Of a DNA stretch of 36,367 nucleotides, positions 23,770 through 31,810 are shown in pieces. A program made the translations under genes and the position numbers. The first letter of the stretch is position 1, and every line of letters starts with the position of its first letter. Under the pieces are notes generated by a model that saw nothing but the letters and a program-made list of their open reading frames with translations, ran no database searches and had not been told where the DNA came from. The DNA comes from an uncultured Clostridia bacterium (GTDB lineage Bacteria > Bacillota > Clostridia > TANB77 > CAG-508): assembly GCA_948891265.1 (NCBI GenBank), contig CAQUBD010000017.1, forward strand, positions 1 through 36,367, written 5' to 3'.

Positions 23770-24828
23770 ATGTTTTCAAAATGTAATTTTTTTATTATAA
23801 AAATTAAAAGAAATATATTAGTGTTACTATTTCTGGCATTTGCTTCAAGCTTACTGCTATTTTCAAGTAATAATTTACCTGCTATAAAAAAAGGCTTATC
23901 ACTTTGGGCTAATTCTGTAGTTCCTTCACTTTTTCCTTTTTTTGTAGCAACAGAACTTTTAATGAATACTAATTTTGTAAATATTTTAGGAAGATTTTTA
24001 AATAAAATTATGAAGCCTTTGTTTAATATTAGAGGTGAAGGCTCTTTTGGTTTTATTATGGGATTAATTAGTGGATATCCTGTTGGGGCTAAAATTGCGT
24101 GTGATTTTAGAGAGAATAATATTTGTTCTAAGGAAGAATGTGAAAGATTACTTAGCTTTACAAATAATTCTGGTCCTTTATTTATTCTTGGAACTGTTGG
24201 TATTAGTATGTTTGGTAATTCTACTATTGGTTTGCTTTTATTGATTACTCATATTTTAGCATGTATAAGTGTTGGAATTATTTTTAGATTTTGGAAATTT
24301 AATTCTTATAGTCCTAATTATGTTGGAAATAAAAATTCTAATTGTAAAAAATATAATAATGTTACTTTTTCTAATTTAGGTGGTGTTTTAGGAACAAGTA
24401 TTACTAATAGTATTTCAACTGTTTTAATGATTGGTGGTTTTGTTGTTATTTTTTCTAGCATTATTTCTATTTTGAATGCTAGTGGAATTTTGCATAGTTT
24501 AATTATTATTTTGACTCCAGTCTTTGATCTTTTACATATTGATAATTCTTTTATTTATGGTATTTTGACTGGATTTTTGGAGATTACTAATGGTATTAGC
24601 TCTATTTGTAATGTTCATATTAAGAATATTTCTATTAATATTATTTTGACTGCTTTCTTACTTGGTTTTGGTGGATTATCTGTTTTGCTTCAGGTTTTGA
24701 GTATTACATCAAAAACTGACTTGTCTATAAAGCCTTATATTTATGGAAAATTGTTGCATGGTGTTTTGGCTGCTTTTTATACTTTTGTTGTTATTAGTGT
24801 TTTTCCTTTTTTTAATTTTAATTTGTGA
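23770..24828 (+). CDS. ylbJ: YlbJ-like sporulation integral membrane protein
   Basis: A multi-spanning membrane protein of the nucleoside-recognition/GATE-like family. In Bacillus, YlbJ is needed for spore maturation. The 352-aa product has about eight to nine hydrophobic helices and the family blocks GLSLWANSVVPSLFPFFV, GFIMGLISGYPVGAKI and LLSFTNNSGPLFILGTVG. The start at 23770 has only a weak GGTGAT site, so translation may be modest. It faces opposite to the surrounding genes and is followed 53 bases later by a small gene on the same strand. Confidence 0.88.
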   Translation: MFSKCNFFIIKIKRNILVLLFLAFASSLLLFSSNNLPAIKKGLSLWANSVVPSLFPFFVATELLMNTNFVNILGRFLNKIMKPLFNIRGEGSFGFIMGLISGYPVGAKIACDFRENNICSKEECERLLSFTNNSGPLFILGTVGISMFGNSTIGLLLLITHILACISVGIIFRFWKFNSYSPNYVGNKNSNCKKYNNVTFSNLGGVLGTSITNSISTVLMIGGFVVIFSSIISILNASGILHSLIIILTPVFDLLHIDNSFIYGILTGFLEITNGISSICNVHIKNISINIILTAFLLGFGGLSVLLQVLSITSKTDLSIKPYIYGKLLHGVLAAFYTFVVISVFPFFNFNL

Positions 24829-24881
24829 ATATTTGTAAAGTTTTAAAATATATATTTATTAATATGATTGGAGTTGATTTT

Positions 24882-25139
24882 ATGGATAAAGATTTTAATA
24901 ATATACCACCATTTATGGATTTTTCTACATTTCAACAAGTTTCTCCTATGGGAGGTCCCGATATGAATGACATTTATCGTGATCCTATGTTTAATCCAAT
25001 GGCACAATACGAGCAAGCATATTTGTATTATAGATATTTATGCATGCAAATGGATTATAAAATAAAATGTAAGGAATATGAAAAAATGTGTAATTCTTCT
25101 GGTAGTAATGAGCGAAATGGACAAAGAAGGGTTGAATAG
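24882..25139 (+). CDS. 85-aa protein of unknown function
   Basis: A small soluble protein rich in Met, Tyr, Pro and Asn (MDKDFNNIPPFMDF, QAYLYYRYLCMQMDYK). The composition recalls small spore-associated proteins, but this is only an impression. TTGGAGTTGA 5-10 bases upstream supports the ATG at 24882. It follows the ylbJ-like gene and probably shares its transcript. Its TAG stop directly abuts the stop codon of the convergent fusion gene: no base separates them. Confidence 0.7.
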   Translation: MDKDFNNIPPFMDFSTFQQVSPMGGPDMNDIYRDPMFNPMAQYEQAYLYYRYLCMQMDYKIKCKEYEKMCNSSGSNERNGQRRVE

Positions 25140-25751
25140 TTACCCTTCTTTAATCACTTTATATAATTGTGTTTCTATTTTCTCTCCTAAAAATTTTTTT
25201 AATAATTGGGGATTTTTAATTAATTCTTCTTTTTCTTTTTTTACTAATTTCTTAATATAAAATTCTAATTTTGAAGCTAATACTCTATTTGCTGATTCCC
25301 ATGCAATTTCAAGTTTTTCTACTTCATGTCTTAATGTATATTTTGCAGTCTTTGCTCCTTTTTCTTTATGTTCTTTTAAACGCCTCTCTAAATTTGTTGT
25401 TATTCCTGTATATAATGAATTATCTTTACATCTTAATATATATGTATAATATATCTTACTATTATATTGATACTTTTCTAAATCAACTGAATTATTTAAA
25501 ACTTTTACATTTTCAGCTTCTAATTTTTGTTTTTGAGCTTGTATTCCCCCAAAAGCAAAATTCTCTGATAATCTGCCTTTGCTATTAACAACTTTATAAC
25601 AAGGATATTTATTTTCATCTGGATTTTTATGAAGAATATTCCCTACTACTCTTGATAATTTAGGATTTCCTAAATATTCTGCAATTTGTTTATATGTTAC
25701 AACTTTTCCTTTAGGAATTGTTAACAAATATTTATATACTTCTTCTTTCAT
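25140..25751 (-). CDS. Fusion of an alkyltransferase-like (MGMT) domain and a GIY-YIG nuclease domain
   Basis: A 203-aa two-domain protein. Residues about 1-75 match the C-terminal DNA-binding domain of O6-alkylguanine transferases (IPKGKVVTYKQIAEYLGNP, RVVGNILHKNP, then PCYKVV with Cys51 in the acceptor position; canonical is PCHRV). Residues about 100-175 match a GIY-YIG domain (YYTYILRCKDNSLYTGITTN, ERRLKEH, glutamate in KLEFYIKK). It probably recognises alkylated DNA and might couple recognition to nicking. Whether Cys51 transfers alkyl groups is uncertain because the neighbouring His is Tyr. AAGGTG upstream supports the ATG at 25751. Confidence 0.85.
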   Translation of the reverse strand: MKEEVYKYLLTIPKGKVVTYKQIAEYLGNPKLSRVVGNILHKNPDENKYPCYKVVNSKGRLSENFAFGGIQAQKQKLEAENVKVLNNSVDLEKYQYNSKIYYTYILRCKDNSLYTGITTNLERRLKEHKEKGAKTAKYTLRHEVEKLEIAWESANRVLASKLEFYIKKLVKKEKEELIKNPQLLKKFLGEKIETQLYKVIKEG

Positions 25752-25781
25752 TACTTTCACCTTCTTTATTTATTATATACT

Positions 25782-25818
25782 AAAAATTCTCTTATTTCAT
25801 TAAATAAGAGAATTTTTT
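25782..25818. terminator. Intrinsic terminator downstream of eno
   Basis: AAATTCTCTTATTT (about 25784-25797) pairs with AAATAAGAGAATTT (25802-25815). T-runs occur on both strands, so it can act bidirectionally; on the minus strand it ends the enolase transcript. Confidence 0.8.
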
Positions 25819-25838
25819 GACATTTCTCGACAAATGCG

Positions 25839-25870
25839 TGAGACATTTTTGCACTGCCTCCATTGTCTCA
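25839..25870. repeat. Palindrome variant with TGAGACA ends, overlapping the eno stop codon
   Basis: TGAGACA (25839-25845) and TGTCTCA (25864-25870), 32 bp end to end, the same size as the element at 8895-8926. The eno stop TGA (minus strand 25870-25868) is the palindrome's end. Confidence 0.7.
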
Positions 25871-27131
25871 TAATTGTGCCTCAATATTAAGAAGTCTATT
25901 ATATTTAGCAACTCTATCTGTTCTACAAGGCGCTCCTGTTTTTATTTGCCCTGCATTTACAGCTACTGCTAAATCTGCAATTGTAGTATCTTCTGTTTCT
26001 CCCGATCTATGGGAAATTACTGTTGTATATCCTTTTTCTTTGGCTTCTTGAATTGTATCTAAAGTTTCTGTTAAAGTTCCAATTTGGTTTAGTTTTATTA
26101 ATATTGAATTTGCTACATTTTCTTTTATTCCTCTTTGTAATCTTTTTATATTTGTTACAAATAAGTCGTCTCCAACTAATTGAATTTTATTTCCTAATCT
26201 TTCAGTTAGCATTTTCCAAGATTCCCAGTCTTCTTCTGCTAATCCATCTTCTATTGATATTATCGGATATTTTTCTGCTAAATTTATTATATATTCTATC
26301 ATTTCTTCTTTGGTTTTGTATACATCTGTTTTCCAAAAATAGTATCCATCTTTTCCTATTTTTTTAGCTTCATCATACATTTCTGTACTAGCTACATCTA
26401 GTGCTAAACATATATCTTTTCCAGGTTCATATCCTGCTTTTTTAATTGCTTCTACTATTGCCTCTAATGCCTGTTCTTCATTTTCTAAATTTGGAGCAAA
26501 TCCACCTTCATCACCAACTCCTACTGCGTACCCCTTTTCTTTTAGTACTTTTTTTAAAGTATGATATACCTCTACTCCTCTTTTTAGTCTCTCTGCGAAT
26601 GTTATACTACCTACTGGCATTATCATAAACTCTTGTATATTTATATTATTATCTGAGTGCTTTCCCCCATTTAAAATATTCATCATTGGAATTGGTAGCT
26701 GTTTTGCATTTATTCCTCCAATGTAATTATATAATTCCATTCCTAATGAATTTGCTGCCGCTTTTGCTACTGCTAAAGATACTCCTAGTATTGCATTCGC
26801 CCCTAGATTTGATTTGTTAGGTGTATCATCTAATTCTATTAATGTTCTATCAATTTTTCTTTGTTCATATACATTCATATCAATTAGCTTTTTTGCTATT
26901 TTTTTATTTACATTTTCTACAGCTTTACTTACACCTTTTCCTAAATATCTTGTTTTATCTCCATCACGTAATTCTACCGCTTCAAAGCTTCCTGTTGATG
27001 CTCCTGATGGGACAATAGCAATCCCTGAAAATCCTCCGTTCTGTTACTACCTCTACTTGCACTGTTGGGTTACCTCTTGAGTCTAATACTTCTAATGCTT
27101 CTATATTTTTTATGCCTAAAAAATCTTTCAT
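25868..27131 (-). CDS. eno: Enolase, split by a +1 frameshift at CGG
   Basis: Glycolytic enzyme (2-phosphoglycerate to phosphoenolpyruvate), normally single-copy and essential. The N terminus (ALEVLDSRGNPTVQVEVV) is followed by an apparent one-base insertion: frame 0 reads GTA ACA GAA CGG AGG and soon stops, but skipping the C at 27038 gives TEGGFSGIAIVPSGASTGSF and the whole remaining enzyme, including DVASTEMYD, ISIEDGLAEEDW, QLVGDDLFVTN and SHRSGETEDT. Total 1264 nt is a multiple of three plus one, about 420 aa, as expected. Start at 27131 from GGAGGT. Everything else is intact, which argues against decay. The stop codon is supplied by a palindrome. Confidence 0.95.
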
Positions 27132-27204
27132 ATAAAATACCTCCAAATCTTTTAGATATTTTATACAATTTTTCCAATTCTTATACAAAAAATTTGTAAA
27201 ACAG

Positions 27205-27233
27205 TTGCTAACTCTATAATTTTGTGGTATACT
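27205..27233 (+). promoter_or_regulatory. Sigma-A promoter with extended -10
   Basis: TTGCTA (27205-27210) and TATACT (27228-27233), 17-bp spacer, with TG one base before the -10 box. The leader to 27342 holds two dyads: CTCAAACT (27265-27272) / AGTTTGAG (27279-27286) and a CTTCTAATTAGAAG palindrome near 27315. Confidence 0.7.
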
Positions 27234-27342
27234 TTATGAAAACTAATTTTATCCTTTTGTAATTCTCAAACTTTATACAGTTTGAGCTTAACATATATGA
27301 AACTATCAATACTTCTAATTAGAAGAAAGGAGAATAAAATCT

Positions 27343-27876
27343 ATGTATGAAAAAATAAAAGGATTTCACTATTCCTTTTGGGAAAGTAGAAATATTATTA
27401 AACTTTTTGGGATACTTTGGATTATTTTATTTATATCAACAGTAATATCATTTACTGTTAAGCAAAAATGGTCTACATCATTAACATATCCTGAAGAGGC
27501 TTATCAAACTCTTGAAAATGAAGCCACAAAAATGGCACACACACACAATCTTGGAACAGAATACGAATGTACCTATACCTACAACAATGTAATAAACTCA
27601 TTATCACTTACTTTGAAGAACGTTGATCGTAGTAATGTTTCTATAACTGCTACAATTTCAGATTACAATACAGATAAGCAAGATATTAATATTACAAGAA
27701 ATATAAAAAACAAATTAAGTTTTATTCTTAGTAATTCCATTGCATACTTTATTATTTTTCCAGTTCTGGTATCAGGTCTTATTTGGCTGGCAATTGTCTT
27801 TATATTAGAATTAATTCTTATTATTGCTTTTATTTTTCATAAGATTGGAGAAAAAGTTTTTAAATCAAAAGAATAA
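27343..27876 (+). CDS. Membrane protein of unknown function
   Basis: A 177-aa protein with one N-terminal membrane helix (about residues 20-40), an extracytoplasmic domain of some 90 residues (about 45-125) rich in Thr and Asn, and a long hydrophobic C-terminal region (about 128-165) with one or two helices. No family recognised. AAAGGAG at good distance and an upstream promoter support the start. It is a single plus-strand gene between minus-strand genes, like the one at 213, and has the same general plan of small helices plus a soluble part. Confidence 0.7.
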   Translation: MYEKIKGFHYSFWESRNIIKLFGILWIILFISTVISFTVKQKWSTSLTYPEEAYQTLENEATKMAHTHNLGTEYECTYTYNNVINSLSLTLKNVDRSNVSITATISDYNTDKQDINITRNIKNKLSFILSNSIAYFIIFPVLVSGLIWLAIVFILELILIIAFIFHKIGEKVFKSKE

Positions 27877-27882
27877 TTTTTT

Positions 27883-28102
27883 CCCGCATGGATTAATTCC
27901 ATGCGGGAATTTGGTGTACATACAATAATGCTTTAAAACCTATTAATGTACGCTTTTGTTCTGTTATAGGAAAAATCGCAGATTTTCCTATAACATCAAA
28001 CATTGTACACAATTTTACTATTGTAAAATTGGCACAAGAACAAAGACGCGGACTTTAAAATGTTTAAAACGGAAATAATGTTATTAATGTCCGCTTTTGT
28101 TC
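27883..28102. repeat. Cluster of hairpins between convergent genes
   Basis: Four or five dyads in 220 bases: CCCGCATGG (27883-27891) / CCATGCGGG (27899-27907); GTACAT / ATGTAC (about 27915-27951); GTTATAGGAAAA (27963-27974) / TTTTCCTATAAC (27983-27994); CAATTTTAC (28010-28018) / GTAAAATTG (28023-28031); and a large one closing with AGAACAAA ... GCGGAC (28038-28053) and GTCCGC ... TTGTTCT (28089-28102). The 3' end of the downstream gene lies in the last arm. About 22 bases at 27940-27961 repeat the sequence at 28081-28102 with one change. Confidence 0.65.
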
Positions 28103-28668
28103 TCTCTATACCATTTTGCAAATTCTTCCATTGAGTCAACAGATCCATATTTTTTTCTGTTTTTCCTTTCTTCATCAGTCATTTGAGCCAATGTTTTATC
28201 ATATCCATAAGGTATATAAATATACCACAAATCTGACCATTTTTTATCTGTGTCATTTCCTAGTACTTCTTTTGCTAATGTTCCTTCATGTTTTCCCATA
28301 AATTGATGTAATTCTTTTCCATCATAATATGATAAACATTCTGTAAATCTGCATTTTCTATTTTCTTTTCCTTCCATTAATTTTAGTATTCCTTCAATTT
28401 TTATAGTATCTAATGCAAAGTTTACAAATGCTCTTGGAAAGCCATCTAATTCATCAATCCAAAATCCGCAGTCTAATGATATACATGGTTTCTTTACTAA
28501 CTTATATGCTTCCATTACTTTATATTTTGATATATATTTTATATCATCACTTCTTGGTTCTTCTAGTTCATATTCAAATATTTTAAAGTTAATTTCTTTT
28601 AAGTCTTTTTGGGCTGATGCTATTTTTCCTTTGTTATGTGTTACAAATATAACTTCATTTGTTTTCAT
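28084..28668 (-). CDS. HAM1/RdgB-like non-canonical purine NTP pyrophosphatase
   Basis: A 194-aa house-cleaning nucleotidase that should hydrolyse inosine or xanthosine triphosphates to prevent their incorporation. It has the phosphate-binding N terminus EVIFVTHNKGKIASAQKDL and the substrate loop ISLDCGFWIDELDGFPRAF, which differs from the usual SGL.VDAL version and fits a divergent subgroup; the C terminus (YGSVDSMEEFAKWY) is also unusual. Substrate range is therefore uncertain. A GGAGGTG site supports the start, and a perfect promoter lies about 100 bases upstream. The last codons overlap a palindromic repeat. Confidence 0.8.
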   Translation of the reverse strand: MKTNEVIFVTHNKGKIASAQKDLKEINFKIFEYELEEPRSDDIKYISKYKVMEAYKLVKKPCISLDCGFWIDELDGFPRAFVNFALDTIKIEGILKLMEGKENRKCRFTECLSYYDGKELHQFMGKHEGTLAKEVLGNDTDKKWSDLWYIYIPYGYDKTLAQMTDEERKNRKKYGSVDSMEEFAKWYRENKSGH

Positions 28669-28771
28669 ATCTACACCTCCTAAAAAAATTTTTTACAATA
28701 GTTGCTTTATAATAAACCCTTTGTGAAAACAGGAGTATAATATTAAGTCTAGAACTATCTAGAATACAGTT

Positions 28772-28800
28772 ATTATATTATGCAAACCCTGTTTTGTCAA
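28772..28800 (-). promoter_or_regulatory. Perfect consensus sigma-A promoter
   Basis: On the minus strand TTGACA (28795-28800) and TATAAT (28772-28777), 17-bp spacer. A CTAGATAGTTCTAG dyad lies just downstream (about 28747-28762) and could be an operator. Confidence 0.8.
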
Positions 28801-28817
28801 TATTTATTAATTCTTTT

Positions 28818-30449
28818 TTAACTTGCTCTTTTATCTCTTAACTGCCTTGCATATTTTATTGTTGCTTCATTTATCTCTCCTGAAGAAATTCTTGCAATTT
28901 CTTCTATTGTCTCTTTTTCATTTAATAATTTTATATTAGTATTAGTTCTATCTTCAACTACTTTTTTACTAATAAAATAATTATAATCTGCAATTGCTGC
29001 AATGCTTGGTAAATGTGAAATACATAATACCTGATGATTTTTTGATATTTTATTTAATTTTTCTGCTACTGCATTTGCTGCTTTTCCGCTTATTCCTGTA
29101 TCTATTTCATCAAAAATTAATATTGGCATTTTATCTGTGTCTGCTAATACTTTTTTTATAGCTAACATTATTCTTGACATTTCTCCACCTGATGCTATTT
29201 TCGATAGTGGCTTTTCATCTTCTCCTAAGTTTGTTCTTATATAAAATTCTACTTCATCTTTTCCATTCTCAAAAAATTCTTCTTCATTGTAATTTATATG
29301 TACGTTTATTTTTGCATTTTTCATTTCTAGTTCTTCTAATACTTCATTTATATTGTTACTTAATTTCTTTCCATATTCATTTCTTAGTTGATTCATTGCT
29401 TTTGCTAATACTGTCATTTGCTCTTTTGTTTCTTTCAGTTCTTTTTTTAGTTTGACATTATATTCATCTAAATTTTCAATGTGTTCAATTTCTTCTTGTA
29501 TTTCATTTTTGTATGCAATTATTTCTTTTATGTCATTTCCATATTTTCTTTTTAATGAATATATTAAATCTAATCTCTCTTCTATTTCATTTCTTTCTTC
29601 TTCATTAAAATATATATCTTCTTTGTAATTGGAAATGTCTCTTGATATTTCTTGTAGCTCATAATATATGTTTTTTAAATCACTTGATATTTTTTCATAT
29701 ACATTATCTATGTTCTCAATTTTTTCTAGTGCTCTTATTGCTGTATTTAAGCTATCTATACTACTTTCTCCAATTGCTATATCTGCTTCATTTAAATTTT
29801 TTGATATTTTTTCTGAATTTAACATTATCTTTCTTTTTTCTTCTAACTTTTCTTCTTCGTTTTCTTTTAAGTTTGCTTCTTTAATTTCATTTACTTGGTA
29901 TTTTAATAAGTCTAGTTTTCTTTCTCTTTCTTTTTCATCTCCATAATTTGCTTTTAATTCTTTTTTTATTTCCAAATATCTCTGATATTTTTCTTTATAT
30001 TTATTTTTTATGTTGTTTAGTTCTTTTCCAACATATCCATCTAAATATTTTAAATGAAATCTATTGTCTAATAAACTTTGATTATCATTTTGTCCATGTA
30101 TTTCTATGTATTTACTCATAAAACCTTTAAGTTCATTTACTGTTACCATTCTTCCATTTATTTTACACATATTTTTTCCATTTAAATTAATTTCTCTTGA
30201 TACAATTATATTTCCATCTATTGAGTTTTCATCTTCTGGTTCATACATGCATATTTCTACAAATGAATTTGTTTCTCCTTTTCTTATCATTTCTTTAGAA
30301 AATCTTCCTCCTGATATTATGCCTAAAGAGTCTATTATTAGTGTTTTTCCTGCACCTGTCTCTCCTGTTAATACATTTAGTCCTTCATTTAAGTCTATAT
30401 TTAAATCACCTATTATTCCTATATTTTTTATATGTAATGTTGATATCAT
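28818..30449 (-). CDS. recN: DNA repair protein RecN
   Basis: SMC-like ATPase that acts early at double-strand breaks. The 543-aa product has Walker A GETGAGKT (residues 29-36), the NGRMVTVNEL and YIEIHGQNDNQSLLD region, long coiled coils between about 150 and 370, the ABC signature ASGGEMSR, and Walker B ILIFDEID. Usual length for the family. GGAGGT upstream of the ATG at 30449. It is monocistronic or leads the minus-strand ITPase only loosely, since that gene has its own promoter. Confidence 0.96.
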   Translation of the reverse strand: MISTLHIKNIGIIGDLNIDLNEGLNVLTGETGAGKTLIIDSLGIISGGRFSKEMIRKGETNSFVEICMYEPEDENSIDGNIIVSREINLNGKNMCKINGRMVTVNELKGFMSKYIEIHGQNDNQSLLDNRFHLKYLDGYVGKELNNIKNKYKEKYQRYLEIKKELKANYGDEKERERKLDLLKYQVNEIKEANLKENEEEKLEEKRKIMLNSEKISKNLNEADIAIGESSIDSLNTAIRALEKIENIDNVYEKISSDLKNIYYELQEISRDISNYKEDIYFNEEERNEIEERLDLIYSLKRKYGNDIKEIIAYKNEIQEEIEHIENLDEYNVKLKKELKETKEQMTVLAKAMNQLRNEYGKKLSNNINEVLEELEMKNAKINVHINYNEEEFFENGKDEVEFYIRTNLGEDEKPLSKIASGGEMSRIMLAIKKVLADTDKMPILIFDEIDTGISGKAANAVAEKLNKISKNHQVLCISHLPSIAAIADYNYFISKKVVEDRTNTNIKLLNEKETIEEIARISSGEINEATIKYARQLRDKRAS

Positions 30450-30586
30450 AAAAAGACCTCCTAAAAATCATAAAATTTTTGTTCGGTCTTATTATATATT
30501 TTAAATTTTAACTTGTCAATACTTTTGGCAAACTTTTTTTCGTTTTGATTTTCTTTCGTTGTAAGTCCCTCTTCTTTGTTCATATA

Positions 30587-30662
30587 CACAATTTTCGCGG
30601 GCGAACAAAAACGGGACATGATTAAAATGTTAAAAAATTTTAATCATGCCCCGTTTGTTCTC
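30587..30662 (+). repeat. Composite palindromic repeat (family R3), copy 2
   Basis: TTTTCGCGGGCGAACAAA is followed by an almost perfect palindrome: ACGGGACATGATTAAAAT and ATTTTAATCATGCCCCGT around a short loop, closing with GAACAAA / TTTGTTC. Copy 1 at 673 and copy 3 at 33490 carry the same modules; this copy lacks the TTCCACA/AAAATTGCT hairpin part. Confidence 0.75.
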
Positions 30663-30667
30663 TAATT

Positions 30668-30853
30668 TTATCTATAACGAAAAATTTTGAATATTGTTTT
30701 TCCGTCTTTTTCTTCTGCTTCAACCTTATTAGTCAGTTCACATGGACAAATACAACTTATTATTAAAACAAGTAATAAAATTATTGCCCATTTGGGATCC
30801 ATTATCGTCTCTAGTAAAACAATAAAACTTCTTATTGTTTCTATTAATTCCAT
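30668..30853 (-). CDS. 61-aa small membrane protein of unknown function
   Basis: One hydrophobic helix (about residues 23-40, WAIILLLVLIISCICPC) between a helical N terminus and a charged C-terminal tail (KVEAEEKDGKTIFKIFRYR). Two cysteines end the helix. AGGAGGG 5-6 bases upstream makes the start convincing. No family recognised. It lies between murI and recN on the same strand, with an R3 repeat directly after its stop. Confidence 0.65.
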   Translation of the reverse strand: MELIETIRSFIVLLETIMDPKWAIILLLVLIISCICPCELTNKVEAEEKDGKTIFKIFRYR

Positions 30854-30919
30854 TAGACCCTCCTAAATTAAAGTTATATTTATTATAATATATATCCTAA
30901 TTTTTGTCAACCAATTTTT

Positions 30920-31675
30920 TTATTTATGTAAATATGTAAAAAATCTGTATTTTTTATCTTCAGAATTACTTGAATCTATAAAATAGATTTCTCCATGTTT
31001 TTCTGATTCGCTTTTTAAATTTTTTTCTTCTAATATTTCTTTTAGATGTTTTGCAAGACTAGGTGCTCCATCAAAAAATTTAACATCTCCTAATACTTGT
31101 TTTATTTGTTCTTGTATCAATGGATAATGTGTACATCCTAAAACAACATTTTGAGTTTTATTCGCATATTGAGCAAGATTATTCTTTAAATATTTTTGTA
31201 TCTTTTCATCATTTCCTTCTTCTATGATATCTGCTAAACCTTTGCAAGGCATTAAATATGTTTTATGATTATTATACTTTTCATATAATGTATGGAATTT
31301 TTCACTTTCCATGGTCCCTTTTGTTGCCATTACTAATGTTGATTTTTCATATGCATAGTCATGCACCATTTTATATGCAGGCTCTATTGCAATAATTATT
31401 TCCTCTGGATATTTTTCTCTTAATAACTTTGCAGCTTTTGCACTTGCTGTGTTACATGCTATAACTATTGCCTTACATTCTTGCTGTATGAATTTTTTCA
31501 TAATTTTATCACACATATTAAATATTTCTTTATCTGATTTGTCTCCATATGGATTATTTTTTGAATCACTATAATATATATAATTCTCGTTTGGCAGTAA
31601 TTGTAATATTTCCTTTAATACTGTTGCTCCACCTATTCCTGAATCAAATATTCCTATACTTTTTTCTTTATTCAT
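30920..31675 (-). CDS. murI: Glutamate racemase
   Basis: Makes D-glutamate for peptidoglycan. The 251-aa product has the family's catalytic cysteine motifs IVIACNTASA (about residue 70) and LGCTHYPLIQ (about residue 180), and the N terminus IGIFDSGIGGATVLKE. GAGGAAG upstream supports the start. It sits downstream of the xerD-like gene on the same strand, separated by a terminator. Confidence 0.96.
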   Translation of the reverse strand: MNKEKSIGIFDSGIGGATVLKEILQLLPNENYIYYSDSKNNPYGDKSDKEIFNMCDKIMKKFIQQECKAIVIACNTASAKAAKLLREKYPEEIIIAIEPAYKMVHDYAYEKSTLVMATKGTMESEKFHTLYEKYNNHKTYLMPCKGLADIIEEGNDEKIQKYLKNNLAQYANKTQNVVLGCTHYPLIQEQIKQVLGDVKFFDGAPSLAKHLKEILEEKNLKSESEKHGEIYFIDSSNSEDKKYRFFTYLHK

Positions 31676-31756
31676 ATATTTATACTTCCTCTTAATTTAG
31701 TTCTATATAATCTATAGAAAAATTATATAATTAGATGGTATCATTAATAGAAAAAG

Positions 31757-31774
31757 AAGAGCTTGATAGCTCTT
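31757..31774 (-). terminator. Intrinsic terminator after the xerD-like gene
   Basis: AAGAGCT (31757-31763) pairs with AGCTCTT (31768-31774), TGAT loop, followed on the minus strand by CTTTTTC. Confidence 0.8.
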
Positions 31775-31810
31775 ATTTTCTAATATCTAGTGTTCTTTTA
31801 TATCACTAAA

